From Coriobacteriia bacterium (lineage in GTDB: Bacteria; Actinomycetota; Coriobacteriia; Coriobacteriales; QAMH01), in contig QAMH01000010.1 of NCBI GenBank assembly GCA_003149935.1, positions 1 to 64,000 on the forward strand: a stretch of DNA of 64,000 bases. Direction: 5' to 3'. Under the pieces are notes generated by a model. The model saw only the letters and a program-made list of their open reading frames with translations, was not told the origin of the DNA and did not search any database. The translations under genes were made by a program, and so were the position numbers. This document shows, piece by piece, positions 7,508 through 16,541 of this stretch (within the stretch, counting starts at the first letter, position 1; every line of letters begins with the position of its first letter).

Positions 7508-10225
7508 TTACTTCTCGATGATCCACGAGTCACGGGTGATGCCGGTGGCCGGGTCATACTTGCGCTCGAACGCCTCCGGGTAGTCGCGCTTCCAGCCCTC
7601 GTACTCCTCGTCCGTGACCTTCTGAACCTCGGCGAGGTAGCCGGTGACGGCAAAGCCCTTGCAGTGCTTGGAGATCTGGTTTTGCGGGCAAATCAAGTTC
7701 GCCGCGCCGCCGCGGTCCAGGTGCGGGGCGATAGGGTCTACGCGGCTGCCCTTGGCGATGATCACGCTTCGCTCGGCGACGCGCTCGGAGATGCGCGCAC
7801 CGCACAGAATCGTGCCGCGGTCGTTGTACACCTTGCAGATGTCGCCATCCTTGATGCCGCGAGCCTCAGCGTCTTCCGGGGCAATCCAGACGGGCTCGTA
7901 CAGGTAGCCGTCCTTGCCCTTGACCTTGCAGGTCTCGATCTCGCGGAACCACTTGATGTCGTCGCCCTGGACATGCACGCGCCACTTTGCCGGGTTTGCG
8001 GTGACCAGCAGCGGGTACTTCTTGCAGCGCTCGCCCCAGAAGGTCTCGTCATGCGTCCAGCCCTCCTCGGCTGGCCCGCCGACGATCCACTTGGCAAGCG
8101 GCTGGCGCTCCTTGTCATCGGGGAAGTTGTCCGCAAGCGCCTGGCTCCAGAACTCGAGTTTGCCACTCGGGGTGTCCAGCGGATAGGCCTCGGGATCTTC
8201 GTAGAAATTGCGCATGCCCGGAACCATATCTTCCCAGTTCTCCTCGAGCTGGGGATAGTAGTAGCCGCGCTCCTTGTAGTCCTCCCACTCGATCTCCTCG
8301 GGCAGGCGCGAGCTCTGGAAGGCGACCTCGAGCCACATGTCGTCGCTCATGCCCTTGTCGATCGCCTCGCGCACGCCGAAGCGCTCGCCAAGAGTGGCGG
8401 CAATGTGGAAGTCGGACATGCTCTCGCCACGTGGCTCGATGGCAGGTGGGGTCAGACCGGCGTGTCGCATGGAAACCGTCTGCGAAGAGCCCATGTCGTC
8501 GTTGTCCTCGAGGCAGGTGGTGACGGGGAGCACCAGGTCGGCGAACAGCGAGTCATTCTCGAGCCACTGGTGGTTGGTCACGAAGAACTCGACCTCGTCG
8601 GTGCGGATGGCGTCCTGGTAGTTGAAGCCGCCGTCCCAGCAGTTCATGTTGCAGGGTTTCTCCGACCACAGCATGTGAACCTTGGAGAAGCGCGGTATAT
8701 TCTGCTTCTTCTTCTCGTACTCGGCCTCAAGCTCCTCGAGCGTGATGCCGCGCGAGTTAGCCATAGCCGCGTTGGGCGTACCAAGAGCGGTGACGAAACT
8801 CTCCTCGGTCGTGGGGTACACGAATTTTTGGAACTGCTCGCTCGTCTCGACGTAGACGATGGAGGGAGAACCCCACCACTCGAGCTTGCCCTTCTGCAGC
8901 GCCTCGGCCACAAGGGTGCGCGGAATGGTCTGCGCGCTGGGATAGAACATGCGGCACTGGATTGCCATGGTAAACGGCGCTGACGTGGAACGGCCAATCT
9001 TCTCCTTGGCGACGACCAGCGAACCAAGGTGCAGCTGCTGCACACCTGGCTTGCCCAGGCCCTGCATGGCCATGAGATAGGCAGAGGTGCGGGCGGGCTC
9101 ATGGCTATACGGCGTCTTGATGTGGCCAGAGCTGTAGTGGACGTGTGCGGTCGCCTTCTCCATGACGTTGCGCGCAAAGGCCTTGATTGTCCAAGTCGGA
9201 ACGCCACAGCGCTCGCTTGCCCACTTGGGATCCTTGACCTCGCCGTCCTCCTTGCCCATGACGTAATCGACGAGCTTATCGAAGTGGATGGCGTGCGTTT
9301 CGATGTAGTCCTTGTCGTAGAGTCCCTCGGTGATCAACGTATGGAAGACGCCGAAGTGGAAGGCTGCGTCAGTATTTGGAAGCACCGGGATCCACTTCAT
9401 GTTGTGGCAGACGTTGGTGTAGTTGCAGAACGGGTCGACGCTCACCATCTCCTTGCCAAGCACCTCGAAGTAATCCATGAGCTGCGAGAGGAAGAGGCTT
9501 GCATAGTTGGTAGTGAGCTCCCAGTCGCCAGCATCGAAAAGCAGCATCTGGGAATTCTCCGCAACGTCCTTGATGACGTTCCAGGGGTTGTAGCCGGTCT
9601 CAACAGGCGCGGCAAGACCCAGGCCCTTGTTGCAACCGCAACCCCAGACGTGCTTGGCACCCCAGTACCAGCCCTCGACGGAGTCCGGCGTGCGGGTCTC
9701 GCGCGTGTAGCCACCCAACTTGTCCATGAGGTTTGCGTGCATGCCGCCGCCGGCGTGCAGGTCCTTGGACTCGCGGTGCCCGTCCTCGCCCACGCAGAAA
9801 ACAGCGTAGGGGCCGTACGTGTCGATGATGCGCCTGAGCTCGCTCTCCATGATGTCGAGCGCCTCGTCCCAGGAGATCTCGACGAACTTGGACTTGCCGC
9901 GGTTGGCCGCGTTGATCTTGGCAGGGTCGCCACCCGGCTCCCAATCGACGCGCTTCAAGGGTTTTAAGACGCGGTTCTTGGAATACACGCGGTTCTTGTA
10001 GGCAAGCGCGAAGTAGTTGGGGCAGGTCTTCATCGTCGGCTTGAGCACCTTGCCGTCGACCTCAATCTGCCACATCGACTTTGCCAGCTCTTCTTCGGTA
10101 TAAGACGTGTCCCTTCGGAACGGCCTGATGCGCACGACCTTGCCATCCATGGTGTCGACTGCGGTGATCTCACCTCCCGTGCCGCCACTAGCGATGCTCT
10201 GGAGCGTGGTCTCGATCTTGCTCAT
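7508..10225 (-). CDS. Transhydroxylase/catechol dehydroxylase-like Mo enzyme, large subunit, copy B
   Basis: 905-residue bis-MGD oxidoreductase of the DMSO reductase superfamily, closest in layout to pyrogallol-phloroglucinol transhydroxylase. The ATG at 10225 follows AAGGGAGAGCTT; the longer frame upstream is not needed. There is no N-terminal Fe-S motif and no Tat signal, so it is cytoplasmic with clusters supplied by the small subunit. H163 and the D181-S182 pair in TPDSVEGWYWG match the active-site histidine, aspartate and Mo-ligand serine that I recall for the family. The molybdopterin-binding C-terminal domain ends near GAANLICPQNQISKHCKGFA. Related gut Coriobacteria enzymes dehydroxylate catechols; the actual substrate here is unknown. 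It is downstream of TetR regulator 2. Confidence 0.9.
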   Translation of the reverse strand: MSKIETTLQSIASGGTGGEITAVDTMDGKVVRIRPFRRDTSYTEEELAKSMWQIEVDGKVLKPTMKTCPNYFALAYKNRVYSKNRVLKPLKRVDWEPGGDPAKINAANRGKSKFVEISWDEALDIMESELRRIIDTYGPYAVFCVGEDGHRESKDLHAGGGMHANLMDKLGGYTRETRTPDSVEGWYWGAKHVWGCGCNKGLGLAAPVETGYNPWNVIKDVAENSQMLLFDAGDWELTTNYASLFLSQLMDYFEVLGKEMVSVDPFCNYTNVCHNMKWIPVLPNTDAAFHFGVFHTLITEGLYDKDYIETHAIHFDKLVDYVMGKEDGEVKDPKWASERCGVPTWTIKAFARNVMEKATAHVHYSSGHIKTPYSHEPARTSAYLMAMQGLGKPGVQQLHLGSLVVAKEKIGRSTSAPFTMAIQCRMFYPSAQTIPRTLVAEALQKGKLEWWGSPSIVYVETSEQFQKFVYPTTEESFVTALGTPNAAMANSRGITLEELEAEYEKKKQNIPRFSKVHMLWSEKPCNMNCWDGGFNYQDAIRTDEVEFFVTNHQWLENDSLFADLVLPVTTCLEDNDDMGSSQTVSMRHAGLTPPAIEPRGESMSDFHIAATLGERFGVREAIDKGMSDDMWLEVAFQSSRLPEEIEWEDYKERGYYYPQLEENWEDMVPGMRNFYEDPEAYPLDTPSGKLEFWSQALADNFPDDKERQPLAKWIVGGPAEEGWTHDETFWGERCKKYPLLVTANPAKWRVHVQGDDIKWFREIETCKVKGKDGYLYEPVWIAPEDAEARGIKDGDICKVYNDRGTILCGARISERVAERSVIIAKGSRVDPIAPHLDRGGAANLICPQNQISKHCKGFAVTGYLAEVQKVTDEEYEGWKRDYPEAFERKYDPATGITRDSWIIEK
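8580..9919. repeat. Long direct repeat, copy B (partner 1-1340)
   Basis: Identical to 1-1340 throughout. The right boundary falls inside the coding region at about codon 102, with paralogous but clearly diverged sequence on the start-codon side. Confidence 0.95.
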
Positions 10226-10428
10226 AAGCTCTCCCTTCATCCTCTCTTTTCTGCTGCGAAGCCGCCTCATGCAGGCTTTGCCAGCTTTCGGATTCATAGT
10301 GAAGAGGAGAGGGGAATGCTTCAATTATCATTGGATGCAATACGTTTGCGTGTCAGGCCGATTGAGGTTCCCCGTATGTGGAAAGGTTACAGAAGGACGC
10401 TTGTGTGAAAGAGATGTACTCGCGCGGA

Positions 10429-10989
10429 TTAGCGCGATACGTCATGCCAAAACGCTGATGTAATCGAGCTATAGAACTCCGAAAGATCGGCCGGAGTTAT
10501 CTCCATGCCATCGCACACCCACTTTTGCATGAGCATGGCTTGCGAGGAGGCGAAGAAGTACGAGGCATAGTCGAGCTTCCATGGCTCGCTGATCGTCGAG
10601 ACCTTGGGGATGATCTCCATGTTGAGATCGTAGATCGCATGGGTTGCGATGCGCAGGAAGGTGTCATCGGTACCGCGCATCGGACAGATGAGCTTGCGAA
10701 AGAAGCCTCCGTTTGCCTTGAGGCGCTCGTACATCTGCTCATTCATGCGCACCATGAGTGGTTCAAGGTCGGCAATCGTAAGGAGTCGGTTGAGGTCGCG
10801 GATGGGCTGCACGACGCGGGCATCAAATACGAAGCGCGCCACGTCTTCCTTGTCCTCGAAGTTGGTATAGAAGGTATTGCGCGATACCTTGGCACGCAGG
10901 CAGAGTTCATGGACCGTTATCTTACGATACGGCATCTCGTTGAGCATGCCCTCGAGCGCATCGACGACGCGTTGCTGTGCCTCCGTCAT
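10429..10989 (-). CDS. TetR/AcrR family regulator 2
   Basis: 186-residue TetR repressor, the same length as regulator 1 and closely related to it. HTH: MPYRKITVHELCLRAKVSRN, then TFYTNFEDKEDVARF. The effector half has CPMRGTDDTFLR and FFASSQAMLMQKWVCDG. The start MTEAQQRVV at 10989 was chosen because it aligns with regulator 1; the longer start at 11010 has no ribosome site. It lies 203 bp upstream of copy B on the same strand and is the likely local regulator of that operon and perhaps of its own gene. Confidence 0.88.
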   Translation of the reverse strand: MTEAQQRVVDALEGMLNEMPYRKITVHELCLRAKVSRNTFYTNFEDKEDVARFVFDARVVQPIRDLNRLLTIADLEPLMVRMNEQMYERLKANGGFFRKLICPMRGTDDTFLRIATHAIYDLNMEIIPKVSTISEPWKLDYASYFFASSQAMLMQKWVCDGMEITPADLSEFYSSITSAFWHDVSR

Positions 10990-11271
10990 GATTTCCAGCC
11001 CTTCCCCCATCTCATTGTATCACCGGGGGACAAAGGGCGTTCGCGCACACATGCGGCGTTTTGTTACCCTAAGGCAAAACGACGCGAGGCGGGAAGGGCA
11101 TCGCCTTGACGGTCGCTCCCCGCAAGCCCGCTTCGCGGTCTTCGCGGCTCGCTCCCTTAACCTCGGCTCTGCTCTCCCCGCCTCGCTCAATTCACCGTCC
11201 CGAACCCGCGGACGCAGTGTAGCCTCCGACGCAGAGGCCGCGCATCCACGCGATCCGCGGGGCTCGTTCCC

Positions 11272-12108
11272 CTAGTCGAGCTGCTTGACGGTCGTGAGTG
11301 CGAGCTTGCCGCCGTCATGCAGGACGTCGACACCCGTGAGGTAATCGTGTCCCGGGCCCACCAGCTGCGCGATAAGCACCGCCATCTCCTCGGGCGTGCC
11401 GAAGCGGCCAAAGGCGGTGCCCTGCTTGGTCGATTCGGTGTTGCCCGCGCCGCCGCGCAGCATCGGCGTGTCGAACGAGCCGGGCGCAATCGACAGAATG
11501 CGCGAGTTGCGCTTGCCAAAGCGCATGGCATTCGCCATCGTGTAGTACATGACGAAGCGCTTGGAACCCGCATAGAACGCGAAGCTGTCGCCCAGCATCT
11601 CGGGGAAGGGGTAATCGGTCGATTCCACGACCTTCGTCCACTTCTCGACGAAGCCAGGGTCGTCCGGGTGACTCCACACCTCGATATCGGCGGGTGACGG
11701 CTGGTAGAGGTATCCCGTCACTGAAGAGAAGTGCATCATCACGCTGTCGTCCATGTGGGGCAGGAACTCCTCGGTCACGTACACCACGCCAAGCATGTTG
11801 ATCTGGATGAGCGCGCTATCGGGAACATCGCCCCAGTCGACACCGGCGGCGTTGACCACCGCGCCGATCGGCCCCAGGGACGTGGCATACTCCACGAGCT
11901 CCTTGACCGACTGCCTATCGCCCACGTCACACTGCTTGCCATAGACCTCGATGCCATCGGCCTTCAGCTGTTCGAGCGCGTCGGCGAGTCGCTTCTCGTT
12001 GCGCCCGGCAATGACGACCGGGCCATACTGTCCCAGCTCCTTGGCGGCAGCCATGCCCATGCCCGAAGTTCCTCCGGGAACAACCTGCACCTTTCCTTCT
12101 ATGCTCAT
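11272..12108 (-). CDS. Short-chain dehydrogenase/reductase 1
   Basis: 278-residue classical-type SDR. Nucleotide-binding motif GGTSGMGMAAA, then NAAG, catalytic Ser in FSSVTGY and YAGSK as the YxxxK pair. A ~30-residue insertion before the catalytic tyrosine (around DIEVWSHPDDPGFVEKW) is longer than in ordinary SDRs and resembles the layout of some hydroxysteroid dehydrogenases; substrate remains unknown. The ATG at 12108 follows GAGAGG seven bases upstream. It ends 13 bp after SDR 2 in the same transcript. The 260 bp between its stop and TetR regulator 2 contain no feature I can support. Confidence 0.88.
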   Translation of the reverse strand: MSIEGKVQVVPGGTSGMGMAAAKELGQYGPVVIAGRNEKRLADALEQLKADGIEVYGKQCDVGDRQSVKELVEYATSLGPIGAVVNAAGVDWGDVPDSALIQINMLGVVYVTEEFLPHMDDSVMMHFSSVTGYLYQPSPADIEVWSHPDDPGFVEKWTKVVESTDYPFPEMLGDSFAFYAGSKRFVMYYTMANAMRFGKRNSRILSIAPGSFDTPMLRGGAGNTESTKQGTAFGRFGTPEEMAVLIAQLVGPGHDYLTGVDVLHDGGKLALTTVKQLD

Positions 12109-12121
12109 GACCCAATCCTCT

Positions 12122-12907
12122 CTAGCCTTGCGCCAGCTCGCCGCCGTCGATGACAAGATGCTGCCCGGTCATCCAGCTCGACGCATCGCTTGCCAAGAAC
12201 AAGACGCCGTGTGCCATGTCCTTGACCTCGCCAAAGCGGCCCAGCGGAATGTTGGCGAGCATCATCTTGGAAGCTTGCTCGTTATCGACAGCTGCCTGCG
12301 TCATATCAGTCGCGACAAGACCTGGATACAGACCATTGATGCGAAGCTTCATGGGCGCAAACGCCTTGCCAAAGTAGGTGACCCAGCCGCGGATGGCGCA
12401 CTTGCCGGCCGTGTAGGCAGCACTGCCGCTGGCATGCCATGAGGCAAGCGAGCCCACGGGGATGATGGAGCCCACGCCATGCTTGGCGCATTCGGCGTAG
12501 CCATGCTTGAGCATCCAGAACACGCCGTCCATGTTGATACCAACCATCTTCTTGTAGTTGTCGGTATCGAAGATCGCATCCATGCCACCAGATGCCGATA
12601 AACCGGAAATGCCCGCAGCAAGCACCATGACGTCGAGCCTTCCAAACTTCGCGACGCATGCTTCGATTGCTGCCTTGCACTGCTCTTCGCTCGAGACATC
12701 GCACACGGCGTATCCAGCCTCGCCGCCATCGGCCTCGATCTCGGCAACCGCGCTCTTGAGCTGCTCTTCGCGACGTGCCGTCAGGAATACCTTGCAGCCA
12801 TGCGCGGCGAGGATGCGCGCGGACTCGTTACCGATGCCGTGCGAGCTCGCGCCCGTGATGATCGCCACGCGACCGGTCATATCAAAGGGATCCTTCTCGT
12901 AGCTCAT
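12122..12907 (-). CDS. Short-chain dehydrogenase/reductase 2
   Basis: 261-residue classical SDR. Motifs in order: TGASSHGIGNE (cofactor loop), basic residues in TARREEQ that favour NADP(H), LAAG, SLAS with the catalytic serine, and YTAGK with the catalytic Tyr-Lys. The C-terminal end SSWMTGQHLVIDGG is typical. The ATG at 12907 has a perfect AAAGGAGG. It lies upstream of SDR 1 and downstream of the MFS gene; the three probably act on one imported or exported compound. Oxidation/reduction of a hydroxyl group is certain by family, the compound is not. Confidence 0.9.
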   Translation of the reverse strand: MSYEKDPFDMTGRVAIITGASSHGIGNESARILAAHGCKVFLTARREEQLKSAVAEIEADGGEAGYAVCDVSSEEQCKAAIEACVAKFGRLDVMVLAAGISGLSASGGMDAIFDTDNYKKMVGINMDGVFWMLKHGYAECAKHGVGSIIPVGSLASWHASGSAAYTAGKCAIRGWVTYFGKAFAPMKLRINGLYPGLVATDMTQAAVDNEQASKMMLANIPLGRFGEVKDMAHGVLFLASDASSWMTGQHLVIDGGELAQG

Positions 12908-12994
12908 GATGAGCCTCCTTTCGCGGGACTCCCGTCCCACCCCATCGCGCCCATGCATGTGAGCACGGGCGCGACATCTTTTGCAAATCGAACG

Positions 12995-14428
12995 CTACTC
13001 GTCCTTGGAAAGCTTCTTCAAACCCAACGCAGCCACGCCCGCGATTACGGCGCAGACGATGGATACCCAGATAGCGATCATGATGCCGCCCATGAGGCCA
13101 CCGATGCCAATGCATAGCGTGAACACCGCGATGCCGATGGAGCTACCAAGCGTCTGCATCTGCTGGATGACGGAATTGGCCTGGTTGCGAATCTCGGGCT
13201 TGAGCTGGACCTGCGGGCCTGCGGAGAACACCGAGCCGCCAGCGCAGTTGTAGACGCCACCAATGAGCATGAAGATGCAGATGAGCCACATCGGGGTCGT
13301 CGGCGTCAGGAAGAAGATGAACAGCAGCGCGACGATGATGCGAAAGACCGAGACGACGAGAATCGAGCTCTTGGCAGAGCCGGACTTGCCGATGATCTTG
13401 CCGTAGATGGGGCTCAGGAACAGGCCAGCCACCGAATAGCAGGCCATGATAATGCCGGACTCGGTCGTCGATAGACCCATGACCTGGATAACATAGAGCG
13501 GCAGGAAGAAGAACAGCGCCATGTTGGCGATGTTCGAGAAGAAGTTCGAGATGATGAAGCACACCGAATTGCGGTCCTTGAAGACACTCAATGGGATGAT
13601 AGCCGCATCCTTCTTCTTGACGAGCACGACAATGAAGACAACGAAGGCGACGGCCGCAACGACGAACACGATGTTCGAGGGAAGCGTGCCAAAGCGCATG
13701 AGGCTCGTGCCAGTGGAAAGCGCAATGACGAAGGCACCCAGGAAGATGGCCATGAAGATGGTGCCGGGCACATCAAAGGCCGCCCTGGTCGATGCGAGGT
13801 CGGCCACCTGCTCCTTGGTAACCTTCACGCCAAAAAGCAGAACGATGAGGCCACCAAGCGCCATGATCGGCCAGATGATCCAACACAGCACGCGCCAACC
13901 CAAGAAGTCCATGATGACGCCGCCTACGACAGGACCAACAAGCGCGCCAACCATCATGACCGTGCCGCATACGCCCAAATAGGTACCGGCCTTCTCGGGG
14001 CCATACATGTCGCGAATCATCGAATATCCCACAACAAACAAGCCCGAGCTCACGAAACCGTAGAAGGTTCCGGTCACGACAATGGTCATCATGTCGGGCG
14101 ATATGGCCCTGATCAAGATGACAGCTGCGCCGATGAACATGGAAATCGCAAAAATCGGCCGCTTGAGCTGCGGCGACTTAGACGTGAGATAGGCCCATAG
14201 CGGCATGACGATGATGCCGCAAACGCCGCCAAGATTCGACGCGAGCGAATAGTAGTCCGTACCGCCAATATCAGCCGCCGCCACTGCTAACAGCGTAGAC
14301 ATCGTGTTGGACTGGATAAGCGAGCCCAAGAGCGCGATGTAGATGCCCACGAGCGTGAGCGTCTTCGCCCGATTGGGCGCGGCGAGAAACGCGTTGGGTT
14401 TCTCGGCCTGCACTTCTTTCTCTCCCAT
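12995..14428 (-). CDS. MFS transporter (DHA2-like, ~14 TM)
   Basis: 477-residue major facilitator with about 14 hydrophobic segments, beginning after a 25-residue soluble N-terminus. It carries a proton-antiporter-like motif C region (GVCGTVMMVGALVGPVVGG) and basic loop LTSKSPQLKRP. The ATG at 14428 follows AAGGAGGAAAG. It precedes two SDR genes on the same strand and follows TetR regulator 3, a common arrangement for exporters of toxic aromatic or steroid-like compounds. Direction of transport is inferred. Confidence 0.88.
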   Translation of the reverse strand: MGEKEVQAEKPNAFLAAPNRAKTLTLVGIYIALLGSLIQSNTMSTLLAVAAADIGGTDYYSLASNLGGVCGIIVMPLWAYLTSKSPQLKRPIFAISMFIGAAVILIRAISPDMMTIVVTGTFYGFVSSGLFVVGYSMIRDMYGPEKAGTYLGVCGTVMMVGALVGPVVGGVIMDFLGWRVLCWIIWPIMALGGLIVLLFGVKVTKEQVADLASTRAAFDVPGTIFMAIFLGAFVIALSTGTSLMRFGTLPSNIVFVVAAVAFVVFIVVLVKKKDAAIIPLSVFKDRNSVCFIISNFFSNIANMALFFFLPLYVIQVMGLSTTESGIIMACYSVAGLFLSPIYGKIIGKSGSAKSSILVVSVFRIIVALLFIFFLTPTTPMWLICIFMLIGGVYNCAGGSVFSAGPQVQLKPEIRNQANSVIQQMQTLGSSIGIAVFTLCIGIGGLMGGIMIAIWVSIVCAVIAGVAALGLKKLSKDE

Positions 14429-14585
14429 CTTTCCTCCTTGAATCCTCGGGCATGAGACGCCGCCCTATGCGATGCGTCTCGCAATGCACCTTTGCCGTCA
14501 GACTCCCCGTCTCACGGAAACATTCACGCTGCATTGCCCCATGCACCACCATGCTGCGTGAGAGGAAAAATGCCTAGATAACAAA

Positions 14586-14613
14586 AGCGGTGGCGCGTTT
14601 TTGCGCCCCCGCT
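14586..14613 (-). terminator. Terminator after TetR regulator 3
   Basis: AGCGGTGGCGC and GCGCCCCCGCT form an 11-bp stem with one mismatch around TTTTT; on the minus strand TTTTGTTATCT follows. It lies 70 bp past the TetR stop at 14683. A small inverted repeat ACGGTT/AACCGT at 14644-14660 lies between them. Confidence 0.7.
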
Positions 14614-14682
14614 ATATGGATACATACGTCTATGATGTGGTAACGGTTCAAATAACCGTCACCTGCCCGGTTCACACTTACG

Positions 14683-15264
14683 CTACTTGTAACTCGGGAA
14701 CTGGGCCTGATCATTCCTGTCACGCCAATAGCCCAGCGCCAGACGGCTGTAGAGCTCGCCGAGCTTCTCGGGTGGAATCTCCATGCCATCAGATATCCAC
14801 TTTTGCATGAGCATCGCCTGCGATGAGCCAAAGAAGTATGCCGTGTAGTCCCGTTCCCATGCGGGAAGCTCGGTGCCGCGCTCATCGAGGATCATGAGGT
14901 TGTACTCGTAGATGATATTGGTCGCAACGCGCAAAAAGGTATCATCGACTCCGCGCATAGGGCCCACGAGCCGTATGTAGAAGTCCTTTTCGGCAAGCAC
15001 CGACTGGTAGAGCTTCACGTTGAACATGACCGCATTCTCGACCGCGTAATCACGCGGGAGAAGCTCGCGCAGCTGCGACTGCGTCATCACCACGTCGCGT
15101 TTGAATATATGCGCGACCAAAGCTTCCTTGTCGGTGAAGTGCACGTAGAAGGTCTTGCGTGCGATTCCCGCATCCTCGCAAATCGCCGACACCGTGATCT
15201 TCTGATAGGACATCCTGGTAAGCAGCGATCTGAAGCTTTTCTCGATCCTCTCCTCGACGTTCAT
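14683..15264 (-). CDS. TetR/AcrR family regulator 3
   Basis: 193-residue TetR repressor. HTH: MSYQKITVSAICEDAGIARK, then TFYVHFTDKEALVAH. The C-terminal half has GPMRGVDDTFLR and FFGSSQAMLMQKWISDG, the block shared with regulators 1 and 2, but overall it is more diverged. The ATG at 15264 was chosen because the HTH begins 17 residues later as in its relatives; the ribosome site (GGGGGTTTGCC) is modest. Located between SDR 3 and the MFS gene; the inverted repeat at 15366-15391 is a candidate binding site. Confidence 0.88.
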   Translation of the reverse strand: MNVEERIEKSFRSLLTRMSYQKITVSAICEDAGIARKTFYVHFTDKEALVAHIFKRDVVMTQSQLRELLPRDYAVENAVMFNVKLYQSVLAEKDFYIRLVGPMRGVDDTFLRVATNIIYEYNLMILDERGTELPAWERDYTAYFFGSSQAMLMQKWISDGMEIPPEKLGELYSRLALGYWRDRNDQAQFPSYK

Positions 15265-15365
15265 GGCAAACCCCCATCCCCCCAACATGATGCGTATCAT
15301 TATGGGGGACGGGGGCTCGCCAAAGGCGCTTGATTCCAACTGCGCCATATGTTCGTCCATATCGA

Positions 15366-15391
15366 GGTTACAAAACCTTCAAACTGTAACC
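15366..15391. promoter_or_regulatory. Inverted repeat, candidate TetR operator
   Basis: GGTTACA and TGTAACC are perfect 7-bp arms with a 12-base spacer, 102 bp upstream of the TetR regulator 3 start and just after the stop of SDR 3. Size and position fit an autoregulatory operator; this is inference. Confidence 0.45.
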
Positions 15392-15401
15392 CTTCTAAGC
15401 G

Positions 15402-16271
15402 TTAGACCGTCGCACCGCCACCATTGAAGATGGTCTGACCAGCAATGTACGTACAGGCATCCGAACACAGAAACGCAACCGTGCTCGCGACTTCCTCGGG
15501 AATGGAGACGCGCTTCAAGATGGTGTCCTGCACGGTACCCACCATCGAGGCGCGTATGCCCAGATTCTCCTCGGTGGGGTTTTCGAACATGGCGCGCAGC
15601 GTCTTCTTGAACATGACGCCTGCCGCAACCCCGTTGACGATGATGCCGTATTGCGCGAGTTCCCCGGCAAGCGAGCGGGTAAGGCCGTTGACGGCCGACT
15701 TGGAAGCGCCATACACGGACAGGTTCACATTGTCGGAACGCTGTGAGGCTTCCGAGGAGATGTTGATGATCTTTCCCCCACCCTGGGGAATCATGTAATC
15801 GCAGATATGACGGCAGGTGTTGATGACGGAAACGTACGGGCCCTCGACACTCAGCTTGATCTGCTCTTCGGTAAAGTCCTTGAACGGACCGCCTGCGTTG
15901 AAGTTGGCGCTGTTCACGAGCACATCGATGCGTCCCACTTCGTCATGGATTGCTTTGAAGCACGCACCGACCTCGTCGTACTTGGTCAAATCGCAGGTAA
16001 ACACCCAGGTCTTCACGCCCCAGCGCTTGGCGACCTTTTCGGCGGTGTCACGCGTGTTCTCCTCGCGACGACCTACGCAGATGACGTTGGCGCCCAGGCT
16101 GGCAACGCGATTGCATATCGCCTGACCCAAGCATGGACCACCTGCACCTGTAACGAGGATGTTGCGTCCCGTGAGATCCATGAGCTCAATCATGGACTTG
16201 TCGATGATTTCGGTCGGTACCTTGTCCCAGCCCATCTCCTCCAAACCGTATTGCTCGACGTCTTTTACCAT
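15402..16271 (-). CDS. Short-chain dehydrogenase/reductase 3
   Basis: 289-residue SDR with a 30-residue N-terminal extension before the Rossmann strand (NILVTGAGGPCLGQAIC). Other motifs: VGRREEN after strand 2, CDLTKYDE, NSAN in place of NAG, ISSEAS with the catalytic serine, YGASK for Tyr-Lys, and the end ACTYIAGQTIFNGGG. The ATG at 16271 follows AAAGGGGGACG. The glycine motif and the NSAN sequence are slightly atypical. It is upstream of TetR regulator 3 on the same strand and probably belongs to the same regulon. Substrate unknown. Confidence 0.88.
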   Translation of the reverse strand: MVKDVEQYGLEEMGWDKVPTEIIDKSMIELMDLTGRNILVTGAGGPCLGQAICNRVASLGANVICVGRREENTRDTAEKVAKRWGVKTWVFTCDLTKYDEVGACFKAIHDEVGRIDVLVNSANFNAGGPFKDFTEEQIKLSVEGPYVSVINTCRHICDYMIPQGGGKIINISSEASQRSDNVNLSVYGASKSAVNGLTRSLAGELAQYGIIVNGVAAGVMFKKTLRAMFENPTEENLGIRASMVGTVQDTILKRVSIPEEVASTVAFLCSDACTYIAGQTIFNGGGATV

Positions 16272-16492
16272 AACGTCCCCCTTTCACCTGGGTTGTCAGT
16301 GGCTCCATGCTTGCCGAGCACGCTCAAACGGACAACTGGCAGTACGATGCAGCTGTCTGCGGGTGGGGAAGCGGCGCGCGCAGACGTTACGCCACGGGTG
16401 ACAGATGCATGCAAATGACGATATCTGGCAATACGTCGCGCCGTCCTGAGCGAGCGCAAGCGAGTCGAAGGACGACGAGGGCTTACCTCAAA

Positions 16493-16526
16493 CGCGTGAA
16501 CAGGGCTACGTCCCCCTGTTCACGCG
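16493..16526. repeat. REP-like palindrome
   Basis: CGCGTGAACAGGG (16493-16505) pairs with CCCTGTTCACGCG (16514-16526) around CTACGTCC. It lies in the 360-bp space before the ATPase gene, after a GC-rich stretch (GAGCGAGCGCAAGCGAGTCG) that looks like other interspersed repeats. Confidence 0.8.
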
Positions 16527-16541
16527 GCACTCCTGTCCTTT

